NCBI GenBank assembly: GCA_902595115.1
Contig: CACJOS010000010.1
Location: 1 to 47,078 of the forward strand
DNA from: an uncultured Pelagibacteraceae bacterium
GTDB taxonomy: Bacteria > Pseudomonadota > Alphaproteobacteria > Pelagibacterales > Pelagibacteraceae
Direction: 5' to 3'
Length of the DNA stretch: 47,078 bases
The notes beneath the pieces are model-generated. The model did no database searches and had not been told where the DNA came from. It saw nothing but the letters and a program-made list of their open reading frames with translations. Below, piece after piece: positions 8,698-17,344 of this stretch. Position 1 is the first letter of the stretch. Each line of letters begins with the position of its first letter. The position numbers and the translations under genes are program-made.

Positions 8698-9699
8698 TTG
8701 AATAGGGCTAAACAAAACATTAAGAGTAAAATAAAATTTGTATATTCTGATAATGATAGCCTTAGTGTCATATTTCAAGACAATGATTTGTTAATGGGAG
8801 TTGTTGGTGAATTTAATGAAAACTTAAAAGAACTTGAAAAACTTACTGGAACAAATTTATACTTTAGAGGCAATTCAATAATAATCAAAAGCAATCAAAA
8901 GAATAATGAAATTTTAAAAAATGCTATCATGTTTCTTTCAGATCAATTTATAAATAATGGCACGATTGAAAAAAAAGATATATTATCATCCATTAATAAA
9001 TTTATGATTAACGAAAATAGTAATTCTGGTCAGAAAATTGAATACATAATTAAAACTCCAAAAAAGTCAGTAATCCCACGATCTGAAAAGCAAAAAAAGT
9101 ATGTTAGAGCCTTAAAAGAGAGCGAGATAATTATTTCTACAGGCCCAGCTGGAACGGGAAAAACTTTTCTAGCAGTTGCTGTTGCATTAACTATGCTTTT
9201 AGAAAAAAAGATTGAGAGAATTATTTTATCTAGACCTGCAGTCGAAGCTGGAGAGAGACTTGGTTTTTTGCCAGGAGATATGAGAGAAAAAGTTGATCCT
9301 TATCTTAGACCGCTTTACGATTCCTTGTATGATTTGTTAGATTTTGAAAAAATTCAAAAAAAAATAGAGATAGGTGATATCGAAATTGCACCACTAGCAT
9401 TTATGCGAGGAAGGACATTAAAAAATTCATTTGCAATCTTAGATGAGGCTCAAAATGCAACTGATACTCAAATTAAAATGTTTTTAACGAGAATTGGAGA
9501 AAACTCTAAAATAGTAGTCAATGGCGATCCATCACAAATAGATTTGCCAAATAAGTCATTATCTGGTTTGAATAAATCTAAAAAGCTTATAGGTCACTTG
9601 GATGAAATTTCAGTAGTTGATTTTGATCATTCAGACGTGGTGAGGCATCCATTAGTTTCAAAAATAGTTAAAGCCTATTCAGATCAAAAAGATGATTAA
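8698..9699 (+). CDS. ybeZ: PhoH-like ATPase YbeZ
   Basis: PhoH-family P-loop ATPase, linked to RNA metabolism and ribosome maturation together with YbeY. The 333-residue product has an N-terminal KH-like/PhoH region (1-120) and a Walker A motif GPAGTGKT at residues 149-156, with FAILDEAQNA as Walker B further on. TTG at 8698 is chosen as start: it lies 2 bp after the miaB stop, and the next ATG would cut off the first 32 residues. The 3' end overlaps ybeY by 8 bp, suggesting translational coupling. Confidence 0.93.
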   Translation: MNRAKQNIKSKIKFVYSDNDSLSVIFQDNDLLMGVVGEFNENLKELEKLTGTNLYFRGNSIIIKSNQKNNEILKNAIMFLSDQFINNGTIEKKDILSSINKFMINENSNSGQKIEYIIKTPKKSVIPRSEKQKKYVRALKESEIIISTGPAGTGKTFLAVAVALTMLLEKKIERIILSRPAVEAGERLGFLPGDMREKVDPYLRPLYDSLYDLLDFEKIQKKIEIGDIEIAPLAFMRGRTLKNSFAILDEAQNATDTQIKMFLTRIGENSKIVVNGDPSQIDLPNKSLSGLNKSKKLIGHLDEISVVDFDHSDVVRHPLVSKIVKAYSDQKDD

Positions 9700-10147
9700 A
9701 GCTGAAGTTATCATAGATAACGCAGCGTGGGAAAAAAAAATAACAAACATTACAAAATTATTCAATAGAATATTAAAAAATTTACCCAAAAAATATATTT
9801 TAAAAAATAAGAAAACAATAATAACAGTTCTATTATCAAGTAATTCAAAAATAAAAAAATTGAATAAAATTTTTAGAAAAAAAAATAAACCTACAGATAT
9901 TTTATCCTTTCCAATCAAAAAAAGTATTGATAGTAAATTTTTTTATCTTGGAGACATAATTATAAGTTTTGAATTTATGAACAGACCTAAAACAATTAAA
10001 TTACTGGAGTTCAAAAAAAAAGTTATTAAAATATTTATTCATGGTTTTTTGCACTTAAATGGATTTGATCATAAGAAAAATAAGGATTTTTATAAAATGC
10101 AAAAAGAGGAAAATAAAATTTATAATTTGGTGAAAAATAAGATTTGA
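9692..10147 (+). CDS. ybeY: Endoribonuclease YbeY (rRNA maturation factor)
   Basis: Zinc-dependent single-strand endoribonuclease involved in 16S rRNA 3' maturation and ribosome quality control. The zinc motif H-x3-H-x5-H is exact at His117, His121 and His127 (HGFLHLNGFDH). Length 151 is normal; the first half is very rich in Lys, Asn and Ile, a base-composition effect. It overlaps ybeZ at the 5' end by 8 bp and lnt at the 3' end by 4 bp (TTGA), so all three are probably translated from one message. The corC/tlyC gene that often sits between ybeY and lnt is absent. Confidence 0.93.
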   Translation: MIKAEVIIDNAAWEKKITNITKLFNRILKNLPKKYILKNKKTIITVLLSSNSKIKKLNKIFRKKNKPTDILSFPIKKSIDSKFFYLGDIIISFEFMNRPKTIKLLEFKKKVIKIFIHGFLHLNGFDHKKNKDFYKMQKEENKIYNLVKNKI

Positions 10148-11685
10148 AAAAAACTGTAAAAAAAAAATTATTATCTTACTTTTATATCTTTTCTCTCGGG
10201 GTACTAAGTTCATTTAGTCTTCCACCTTATAACTTTTTTTTTATTAATTTTTTTACATTTTCAGCACTATTTATTTTTTTTGTGAAACAAAGATTTTCAC
10301 TATCTAAAAAAGAGTATTTTTTAAACGGCTGGGTATTTGGTTTTGGCTATTTTATGTCTGGATTGTACTGGATAACTATATCGCTTACATTTGATCAAGA
10401 ATTTAAGATTCTAATACCATTTGTTTTTTTTTTAATTCCATTATTTCTTGGAATATTCTACGGACTAGCTACATACTTTTTCAATTATTTTAAAAAGTTT
10501 AGTAATATTTCCTTAGTCTTGGCTTTCTCGGGTTTAATTTCAATTTTAGAATATTTAAGAGGAAATATTTTGTCAGGATTTCCCTGGAACTTAATATCAT
10601 TCTCTTTTTCAGACTTTTCGTATTTGTTGCAAACACTTTCATTGATTGGAACATATAGTTTCAATTTACTTTGTTTGACATTATTTATATTACCTTCAAT
10701 TTTTTATCTAAGAAAGAATAAATACGATATCTACTTTATAGTTTCATTTGGACTATTACTAATTTCTGGAATTATATTTGGTCACATGAAACTTGATCAA
10801 TCAAAGGGTGCCACTTTTATGAGTAATAACTTTATCATAAAGATTATTTCTCCTAAAATTGGAATCGAACGGTTTTACAATACTGAAAATGAGCAGGAAA
10901 TTCTTGAGAGTTTAATTAAGTTAAGCAAACCAAATAAAGAAGTTAAAACAATATTTGTATGGCCAGAGGGGGTTTTTAATAGTACAGAATTGAAAAATCT
11001 AAAAAAATACCAAGATGTTTTTAAAGAAAAATTTAGTAATAAGCATTTAATTATATTTGGCATTAATAATTCTGTTGATAAAAAAACTTTTAATTCACTA
11101 GCGGTAGTAAATAGCAATTTAGATGTTATAGAATTTTACAACAAAAATAACCTTGTTCCATTTGGTGAATTTCTACCCTTAGAAACATCTTTAAAAAGTT
11201 TAGGTATGAAGACAATTACAAATTTTTATAATTCATATTCAGCAGGTGAAAAAAGAGAAATAATTAATTTACAAAAACACGATTTTGACATCAGCTTTCT
11301 GCCGTTAATTTGTTATGAAATTATATACTCTGGCCAAATTTCAAAGAAATATAATTACGATTTAATTATAAATATTTCAGAGGATGGGTGGTTTGGAAAA
11401 TCAATTGGCCCACATCAACATTTTGCCCATTCTATTTTTCGATCTATAGAAGAGGGAAAAAGTATCATTAGATCAACCAATAATGGTACATCAGCTTTAA
11501 TTGATCCTTTTGGACAAGTTTCTAAAATATCAGAGTCAACTTATGAGGGAGTAATTGAAATTAACCAAATAAAAAACCCTAAAAAAACTTTTTTTTCTAA
11601 ACATGGGAATAATATGTTCTTTTATTTTATCGCTATATATATTAGCTTAATTTTTTTTTTAAAAACAAATAGGGAGATAAAATAA
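10144..11685 (+). CDS. lnt: Apolipoprotein N-acyltransferase
   Basis: Adds the third acyl chain to the N-terminal cysteine of lipoproteins in the inner membrane. The 513-residue product has about 7 membrane segments in residues 10-205, then a periplasmic nitrilase-like domain (about 225-480) with Glu275 in VWPEG and the catalytic Cys390 in LICYE, plus a C-terminal membrane segment. The nitrilase lysine probably lies in the region around [12 protein letters not shown]. Start is TTG at 10144, overlapping the ybeY stop. A likely client, the small lipoprotein at 38841-38960, is in the same window. metK follows after 1 bp. Confidence 0.95.
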   Translation: MKKTVKKKLLSYFYIFSLGVLSSFSLPPYNFFFINFFTFSALFIFFVKQRFSLSKKEYFLNGWVFGFGYFMSGLYWITISLTFDQEFKILIPFVFFLIPLFLGIFYGLATYFFNYFKKFSNISLVLAFSGLISILEYLRGNILSGFPWNLISFSFSDFSYLLQTLSLIGTYSFNLLCLTLFILPSIFYLRKNKYDIYFIVSFGLLLISGIIFGHMKLDQSKGATFMSNNFIIKIISPKIGIERFYNTENEQEILESLIKLSKPNKEVKTIFVWPEGVFNSTELKNLKKYQDVFKEKFSNKHLIIFGINNSVDKKTFNSLAVVNSNLDVIEFYNKNNLVPFGEFLPLETSLKSLGMKTITNFYNSYSAGEKREIINLQKHDFDISFLPLICYEIIYSGQISKKYNYDLIINISEDGWFGKSIGPHQHFAHSIFRSIEEGKSIIRSTNNGTSALIDPFGQVSKISESTYEGVIEINQIKNPKKTFFSKHGNNMFFYFIAIYISLIFFLKTNREIK

Positions 11686-11686
11686 A

Positions 11687-12850
11687 ATGAAAAAAGATTA
11701 TTTGTTCACTAGTGAATCTGTATCAGAAGGTCACCCAGATAAAGTTTGCGATAGAATTTCAGACATGGTTGTAGATACCTATTTAGGCATGGAGCCCGAA
11801 GCACGGGTAGCCTGCGAAACATTGACTACAACAAACAAAGTTGTTCTAGCAGGAGAAACAAGAGGACCTGACATTAAAAAAGATGAATTAATTTCCAAGG
11901 TTCGAGATTGCATCAAGGATATTGGTTATGATCAGGAGGGTTTTACTTACAAAGAAGCAACAAAAATTGAATGTCATTTACACTCTCAATCAGCTGATAT
12001 AGCTATGGGTGTAGACTCTTCCGGAAATAAAGATGAAGGCGCTGGAGATCAAGGAATAATGTTTGGTTACGCATGTAATGAGACTGATGTGCTTATGCCA
12101 GCACCAATTCACTTTTCACATAGAATCCTAAGACTTATGGCTGAAGATAGAAAGTCTGGAAAACTAAAAGGAATAGAACCAGATTCGAAAAGTCAAATAA
12201 CAATAGAATATAAAGATGGAGCACCAAAAGCTGTAAAGTCAGTTGTGATTTCCACACAACATTCAAAAGATGTGAACTTAGCAAAAGTAAAAGAATTATG
12301 CATGCCTTATATTGAGAAGTCTATTCCAAAAAATTTACTTGGAAGTCTTGATGAAAATGAAATATATATTAACCCCACAGGGAACTTTGTAATTGGTGGA
12401 CCTGATGGAGATAGTGGACTTACTGGAAGAAAAATAATTGTAGATACTTATGGCGGAGCAGCACCTCATGGTGGTGGAGCATTTTCAGGTAAAGATCCAA
12501 CCAAAGTGGATAGATCTGCAGCATATGCATCTAGATATTTGGCGAAAAATATTGTGGCATCAAAAATCGCAGACAAATGCTTGATACAGTTAGCTTATGC
12601 AATAGGAGTATCAAAACCTTTATCTATTTATGTGGATTTATTTAGCAACGATGAAGAAAAAAATCTTCATGTTGAGAAACTTATAAAAGAAAATTTTGAT
12701 TTAAGCCCCAGAGGAATTAGAGAAATGCTAGGGCTCAATAAACCAATTTATGAAAAATCTGCCGCTTACGGACATTTCGGTAGAGAACCAGGTAGCGATG
12801 GTTCATTTTCATGGGAAAAAACTGATAAAGCATCAGTATTTAATAAGTAA
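11687..12850 (+). CDS. metK: S-adenosylmethionine synthetase
   Basis: Makes S-adenosylmethionine from methionine and ATP. Signatures: [17 protein letters not shown] near the N-terminus, [12 protein letters not shown] near residue 118, and [19 protein letters not shown] near 265-280. Length 387 is standard. It starts 1 bp after lnt with a purine-rich sequence (GGGAGATAAAATAAA) ahead of the ATG. No SAM riboswitch fits, because there is no untranslated space upstream. Downstream comes an intrinsic terminator in front of nusA. Confidence 0.98.
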   Translation: MKKDYLFTSESVSEGHPDKVCDRISDMVVDTYLGMEPEARVACETLTTTNKVVLAGETRGPDIKKDELISKVRDCIKDIGYDQEGFTYKEATKIECHLHSQSADIAMGVDSSGNKDEGAGDQGIMFGYACNETDVLMPAPIHFSHRILRLMAEDRKSGKLKGIEPDSKSQITIEYKDGAPKAVKSVVISTQHSKDVNLAKVKELCMPYIEKSIPKNLLGSLDENEIYINPTGNFVIGGPDGDSGLTGRKIIVDTYGGAAPHGGGAFSGKDPTKVDRSAAYASRYLAKNIVASKIADKCLIQLAYAIGVSKPLSIYVDLFSNDEEKNLHVEKLIKENFDLSPRGIREMLGLNKPIYEKSAAYGHFGREPGSDGSFSWEKTDKASVFNK

Positions 12851-12855
12851 ATAAA

Positions 12856-12908
12856 GTTGAAAATCTAGGAAAAATACCTATATTCAACTCACATTATTGA
12901 ATTTTCAA
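12856..12908 (+). promoter_or_regulatory. Structured leader upstream of nusA with two alternative pairings
   Basis: Seen in the 95-bp metK-nusA gap. Pairing 1: GTTGAA (12856-12861) with TTCAAC (12883-12888), with TAGG/CCTA (12866-12869/12877-12880) stacked inside. Pairing 2: TTGAAAAT (12857-12864) with ATTTTCAA (12901-12908), perfect over 8 bp and excluding pairing 1. A third small hairpin, TTGAA/TTCAA, spans 12897-12908. The adjoining terminator begins at 12907. A switch or attenuator is inferred from this geometry; it is not a family I recognise. Confidence 0.45.
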
Positions 12909-12934
12909 AAATGGGCTTCGGCCCATTTTTTTTT
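12907..12934 (+). terminator. Intrinsic terminator immediately before nusA
   Basis: AATGGGC (12910-12916), a TTCG tetraloop and GCCCATT (12921-12927) form a 7-bp perfect stem, extended by A/T pairs on both sides, followed by a run of T to 12934. This is a textbook Rho-independent terminator. The Shine-Dalgarno GGAAGG of nusA starts in the very next base, so any transcript entering nusA from upstream must pass it. Confidence 0.85.
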
Positions 12935-12945
12935 GGAAGGAACAA

Positions 12946-14499
12946 ATGTTAAATAGAAGAGCGGATAAATTAGAACTAATCAGAATTGCAGAGGCAGTCG
13001 CCTTAGAAAAATCTATTGATAAAGAATTAATTATAAATTCAATGGAAACTGGTATAGCAAAAGCTGCTAAATCAAAGTTTGGACAAGAGAATGAAATTGA
13101 AGTCCAAATAAATAGAGATAACGGTGACATAGGTATATATAGAAAATTAATTGTTTGCGAGAAACCTGAAAACTTAAATACAGAAATAAGCCTTCCAGAT
13201 GCTATTAAATTAAGTGATGAAAATAAGCAAAAAAAAATAGGTGATACAATACTTCAACCATTACCTTCTTTTGATTTTGGTCGTATTGCTGCACAAACTG
13301 CAAAGCAGGTAATAAGCTTTAATGTGAGAGAAGCTGAGAGAGAAAGACAATACAATGATTTTAAAGATAAGAAAGATACTATTTTGAGCGGTATAGTAAA
13401 AAGATTAGAATTTGGAAACGCTATAGTTGACCTTGGAAGAACTGAAGCAATTATTCAAAAAAATGAAATGATACCACGAGAAAATGTAAAGGCGGGGGAT
13501 CGTATCAAAGCGTATTGTAGTGATGTAAGGAGAGAGCCAAGAGGTCAACAAATTTTTTTATCTAGAGCTCATACTAAATTCATGGAAAAGCTTTTCATAC
13601 AAGAAGTTCCAGAAATATACGATGGACTAATAGAAATTATTTCTTCAGCAAGAGACCCTGGAAGTAGAGCAAAGATATGTGTCAAGGCAATAGATACTTC
13701 CTTAGATCCTGTTGGAGCATGCGTTGGAATGAGAGGAAGTAGAGTACAAGCTGTAGTAAATGAGTTACAAGGAGAAAAAATAGATATTGTAAATTGGTCA
13801 GAAGATCCTGCAGTTGTTGTTTCTAACGCTTTGTCTCCTGCGGAAGTTCAAAGAGTAAATGTCGATATTGAAAATAAAAAATTGGATGTAATTTTAACAG
13901 AGGAAAATTTAAGTAAGGCAATTGGTAGAAGGGGACAAAATGTAAGACTTGCTACAAAATTAATGAGTTACGAAATAAATATAATGACTGACCAAGAGGA
14001 CTCGGAGAGACGACAAACAGAATTTAAGGAAAAGACAGAAAACTTTGTTAAAAATTTAGAACTTGATGAGACACTTGGGCAGTTACTAGTTGCTGAGGGA
14101 TTTTCTTCTATAGATGATTTAAAAGATTCTACAATTGATAATCTTATTAAAATTGAGGGAATAGAAGAAGAAACTGCCAAAGAACTTATAGATAGAGCCA
14201 ATGAATATCATAAGAAAGATCAAGAGGAAATTTCAAACAAAATTAAAGAACTTGGACTTGAAAATAGCTTAATAGATCACGAAGGATTAACACCAGGTAT
14301 GTTAGTTACACTAGGTGAACAAAAAATACTTACCCTAAGTGATTTTGCAGATTTAGCATCCGACGAACTTACAGGGAGCTATGATGTAATCAAGGGAGAA
14401 AGAGTAAAAATAAAAGGATATCTTGAAGAATTTGCTTTATCCAAAAAAGAAGCAGATGACTTAATAATGTCTGCTAGAGAAAAAGTTTATAAAGATTGA
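12946..14499 (+). CDS. nusA: Transcription termination/antitermination factor NusA
   Basis: RNA-polymerase-binding elongation factor controlling pausing, termination and antitermination. The 517-residue product shows the N-terminal polymerase-binding domain (about 1-125), an S1 domain (about 130-200), two KH domains (about 230-345; GACVGMRGSRVQAVV and KAIGRRGQNVRLA as GxxG-type loops) and C-terminal helix-hairpin-helix repeats (about 350-515) of the alphaproteobacterial form. The start is well supported by GGAAGG six bases upstream of the ATG. rimP, which usually precedes nusA, is not between metK and nusA. infB follows 10 bp downstream. Confidence 0.96.
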   Translation: MLNRRADKLELIRIAEAVALEKSIDKELIINSMETGIAKAAKSKFGQENEIEVQINRDNGDIGIYRKLIVCEKPENLNTEISLPDAIKLSDENKQKKIGDTILQPLPSFDFGRIAAQTAKQVISFNVREAERERQYNDFKDKKDTILSGIVKRLEFGNAIVDLGRTEAIIQKNEMIPRENVKAGDRIKAYCSDVRREPRGQQIFLSRAHTKFMEKLFIQEVPEIYDGLIEIISSARDPGSRAKICVKAIDTSLDPVGACVGMRGSRVQAVVNELQGEKIDIVNWSEDPAVVVSNALSPAEVQRVNVDIENKKLDVILTEENLSKAIGRRGQNVRLATKLMSYEINIMTDQEDSERRQTEFKEKTENFVKNLELDETLGQLLVAEGFSSIDDLKDSTIDNLIKIEGIEEETAKELIDRANEYHKKDQEEISNKIKELGLENSLIDHEGLTPGMLVTLGEQKILTLSDFADLASDELTGSYDVIKGERVKIKGYLEEFALSKKEADDLIMSAREKVYKD

Positions 14500-14509
14500 A
14501 AGATGAGTT

Positions 14510-16720
14510 ATGGAGAAAAAAAAAACCAAATTAAAATTATCGGGAAATATAAAAAAATCTATTACCAATATTGAAAGAGCCAAGTCTCAAGGTACAAACT
14601 CAGTTGTAATTGAAAAAAAATCTGGAAAATTTGGAGGCAAAAGACCTTTTAACATTAATAGACCAGATTCTAATTTTAAAAAAAATACTAGCCCGAAATT
14701 TAGAACAACAACAATAGAGAAACCTAATTTACCTAATAATGATTATGAAAAAAGAAAGCTCGCTGAACAAAGAGCTACCAAGAGATTAAAAGCGGATCCT
14801 GAAAAAAAAGAAATTAAGGGCAAGGTTGGATCTAAAAGAAGAGAACTAAAGTTGACGGTTTCAAGAGCTTTAAGTGGAGATGATGAGGGAAGATCAAGAA
14901 GTTTAGCCTCTTTAAAAAGAGCGAAGCAAAAAGAAAATAGAACTTTAGACAAAGATAATTCAAGAGAAAACTTAAAGCCTATCAAGAGAGAAATTAATAT
15001 ACCTGAAGTTATTACAATAAGAGAATTGGCGAATAGAATGGCAGAACAATCTAGTAACATTATAAAACACCTTCTTGGTATGGGAGTAACAGCAACTATT
15101 AATCACTCAATTGACTCAGATACAGCAGAATACTTAGTTAAAGAATTTGGTCATATTCCTATTAAAGAACAAAAAGCTGAGGAGATAATCAAACGAATTA
15201 AAGAGACAAAATCAGAAAATTTAAAAAAAAGGCCACCAATTGTAACAGTGATGGGCCACGTTGATCATGGAAAAACTTCTGTTCTTGATGTTCTAAGAAA
15301 AACTAATGTAGTTTCGGGTGAATTTGGAGGTATTACTCAACATATAGGAGCATATCAAATTCAGAATGATAAAAATAAAATAACTTTTATAGATACACCA
15401 GGTCATGCTGCTTTTACAGAAATGAGAGCTAGAGGATCAAAATTAACTGACATAGTTGTACTTGTTGTTGCAGCTGATGATGGAGTTAAACCTCAAACAA
15501 TTGAGTCGATTAAACACGCCAAAGCTGCGAAAGTTCCAATTGTTGTCGCAATAAATAAATGTGATTTACCTGAAGCAGACCCACAAAAGATTAAAAATCA
15601 ACTTCTAGAACATGAGCTTATAGCCGAAGAATTATCTGGAGACACTCTTATGGTTGAGATTTCAACAAAAACAAAGCATAATTTAAATAAACTGATTGAG
15701 GCAATTACACTTCAATCAGAAATTTTAGATCTAAGAACAGATTATGAAACAAAAGCTAATGGAGTAGTTTTAGAATCCAAGATAGATATTGGTAGAGGAC
15801 CTATAGCTAATATAATTATTACAAGTGGAACCTTAAAAAAAGGTGATTACTTTGTGAGCGGATTAAAATGGGGGAAAGTAAGAGCTATAATAAATGATCT
15901 TGGTGAAAACATACCTGAAGCTTTTCCCGCTTCACCTGTCGAGGTTTTGGGTATTAATGGAGCCTCAAAGTCAGGCGATGATTTTCTTGTCCTTGAAAAT
16001 GAAAAAGAAGCTAAATCTTTGTGTGATGTGAGAATTCAAGAGTCTAAAGAGGGCAAAAGTTCTCTTAATTTTGTTACTCAAGAATCAGCATTTAAAGACA
16101 AGATTTCAGAAGAATTAAATATAATCATAAAATCTGATGTTCATGGCTCATCAGAAGCAATCAAAAGTGCTGTTGTTCAAATAAAACACGACGAAATAAA
16201 ACCAAAAATTATTTTATCTGATATAGGTATGATAACAGAGACTGATGTGAGTCTAGCAAAAGCTTCTAATGCAATATTAATAGCTTTTAATGTAAAACCT
16301 ACTAAAGAAGCAAAAAAACTAGCAGAACAAGAAAAAGTTCAAATTTCATCTTACAACATAATTTATGAAGCCCTAGATTTTATAAAGGCTAAAATGTCAG
16401 GACTATTAGCACCAGAAGTTGAAGAAAAAATTATCGGTTCAGCAGAAATACTGGAAATTTTCAAAGTGTCAAAAGTTGGTAAAGTTGCTGGTTCTAAAGT
16501 TTTGGAAGGGGAAATATCAAACGAGGCAAATGCAAGAGTAATTAGAGATGGAGCAATTATATATAATGGTAAAATAAACACAATTTTTAGAGAAAAAAAC
16601 CAGGCAAAACAGGTAAGTGCTGGGCTTGAATGTGGTATAACTCTTAAAGATTTTAATGATTTCCAAAAAAAAGATATCATTGAGGCATACAACTCAAAAG
16701 TCACTGAAAGAAGAATATGA
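14510..16720 (+). CDS. infB: Translation initiation factor IF-2
   Basis: GTPase that brings fMet-tRNA to the 30S subunit. The basic N-terminal region (1-165) is followed by an IF2 N-terminal domain (about 165-220) and the GTPase domain with G1 GHVDHGKT at residues 249-256, G3 DTPGH at 295-299 and G4 NKCD at 349-352. The C-terminal IF-2 domains run to residue 736. It is shorter than E. coli IF-2 (890) because the variable N-terminal part is reduced. Its end overlaps the rbfA start by 4 bp (ATGA). Confidence 0.97.
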   Translation: MEKKKTKLKLSGNIKKSITNIERAKSQGTNSVVIEKKSGKFGGKRPFNINRPDSNFKKNTSPKFRTTTIEKPNLPNNDYEKRKLAEQRATKRLKADPEKKEIKGKVGSKRRELKLTVSRALSGDDEGRSRSLASLKRAKQKENRTLDKDNSRENLKPIKREINIPEVITIRELANRMAEQSSNIIKHLLGMGVTATINHSIDSDTAEYLVKEFGHIPIKEQKAEEIIKRIKETKSENLKKRPPIVTVMGHVDHGKTSVLDVLRKTNVVSGEFGGITQHIGAYQIQNDKNKITFIDTPGHAAFTEMRARGSKLTDIVVLVVAADDGVKPQTIESIKHAKAAKVPIVVAINKCDLPEADPQKIKNQLLEHELIAEELSGDTLMVEISTKTKHNLNKLIEAITLQSEILDLRTDYETKANGVVLESKIDIGRGPIANIIITSGTLKKGDYFVSGLKWGKVRAIINDLGENIPEAFPASPVEVLGINGASKSGDDFLVLENEKEAKSLCDVRIQESKEGKSSLNFVTQESAFKDKISEELNIIIKSDVHGSSEAIKSAVVQIKHDEIKPKIILSDIGMITETDVSLAKASNAILIAFNVKPTKEAKKLAEQEKVQISSYNIIYEALDFIKAKMSGLLAPEVEEKIIGSAEILEIFKVSKVGKVAGSKVLEGEISNEANARVIRDGAIIYNGKINTIFREKNQAKQVSAGLECGITLKDFNDFQKKDIIEAYNSKVTERRI

Positions 16721-17100
16721 GCAAAAAAAATATTAAAACAGTTTCACAAAGACAGTTGCGTGTTGGCGAAATGGTGAAGCAAGCACTATGTAATATTTTT
16801 ATGAGAGGGGAAGCAAAATTGCCTAATTTAGAAACAAGCAATATAACTGTAACTGAAGTTAGAATGAGTCCTGATTTGAAAACAGCAAAAGCTTTTGTAC
16901 TACCACTTGGTGGAAAAAACGCTACTGAAGCAATAGATGTATTAAAGGAATTTTCTTTTGTAGTAAGAAAAGTGTTATCAAAAAAAATTTCAACAAAATT
17001 TTTACCAAAATTACTATTTGTTAAGGATGAGTCATTTGATTATGCAGAAAAAATTGAAAATTTAATAAAACAAACAAACAGTCAGGAAAAATATGAGTAA
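16717..17100 (+). CDS. rbfA: Ribosome-binding factor A
   Basis: 30S maturation factor with a KH-like fold that binds near helix 1 of 16S rRNA. The 127-residue product matches RbfA: SQRQLRVGEMVKQAL at the start, TEVRMSPDLKTAKAFVLPLG around 45-65, and a C-terminal FDYAEKIENLI block. It overlaps infB by 4 bp and rpsO by 8 bp. The usual truB between rbfA and rpsO is absent. Confidence 0.95.
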   Translation: MSKKNIKTVSQRQLRVGEMVKQALCNIFMRGEAKLPNLETSNITVTEVRMSPDLKTAKAFVLPLGGKNATEAIDVLKEFSFVVRKVLSKKISTKFLPKLLFVKDESFDYAEKIENLIKQTNSQEKYE

Positions 17101-17341
17101 GAAAGCTAAAGAACTAGCAATTCACGAAAAAGATAATGGATCATCGGAGATCCAAATTGCTTTATTAACTGAGAAGATCGAAGCGTTATCAAAGCACATG
17201 AATTTATTTAAAAAGGATAAACATTCTTCGGTCGGTCTTTTAAAAGCAGTTAATAGAAGAAAAAAATTATTAGATTATTTAAAAAAAAATAAAATTGATT
17301 CTTACAAAAACGTCATAAGTAAATTGAATCTTAGAAAGTAA
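17093..17341 (+). CDS. rpsO: 30S ribosomal protein S15
   Basis: Primary 16S rRNA-binding protein of the small-subunit platform. The 82-residue product has the S15 core: GSSEIQIALLTEKIEALSKH, then HSSVGLLKAVNRRKKLLDYL near residues 43-63. E. coli S15 has 89 residues; this form lacks about seven at the N-terminus. No in-frame upstream start is better, since the ATG already overlaps rbfA by 8 bp. pnp follows after 3 bp, the widely conserved rpsO-pnp pair. Confidence 0.97.
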   Translation: MSKKAKELAIHEKDNGSSEIQIALLTEKIEALSKHMNLFKKDKHSSVGLLKAVNRRKKLLDYLKKNKIDSYKNVISKLNLRK

Positions 17342-17344
17342 AAA

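Noticed and set aside
11640..11690. SAM riboswitch upstream of metK
   Set aside because: lnt ends one base before metK, so there is no leader to hold one; no SAM-II or SAM-V type core was seen.
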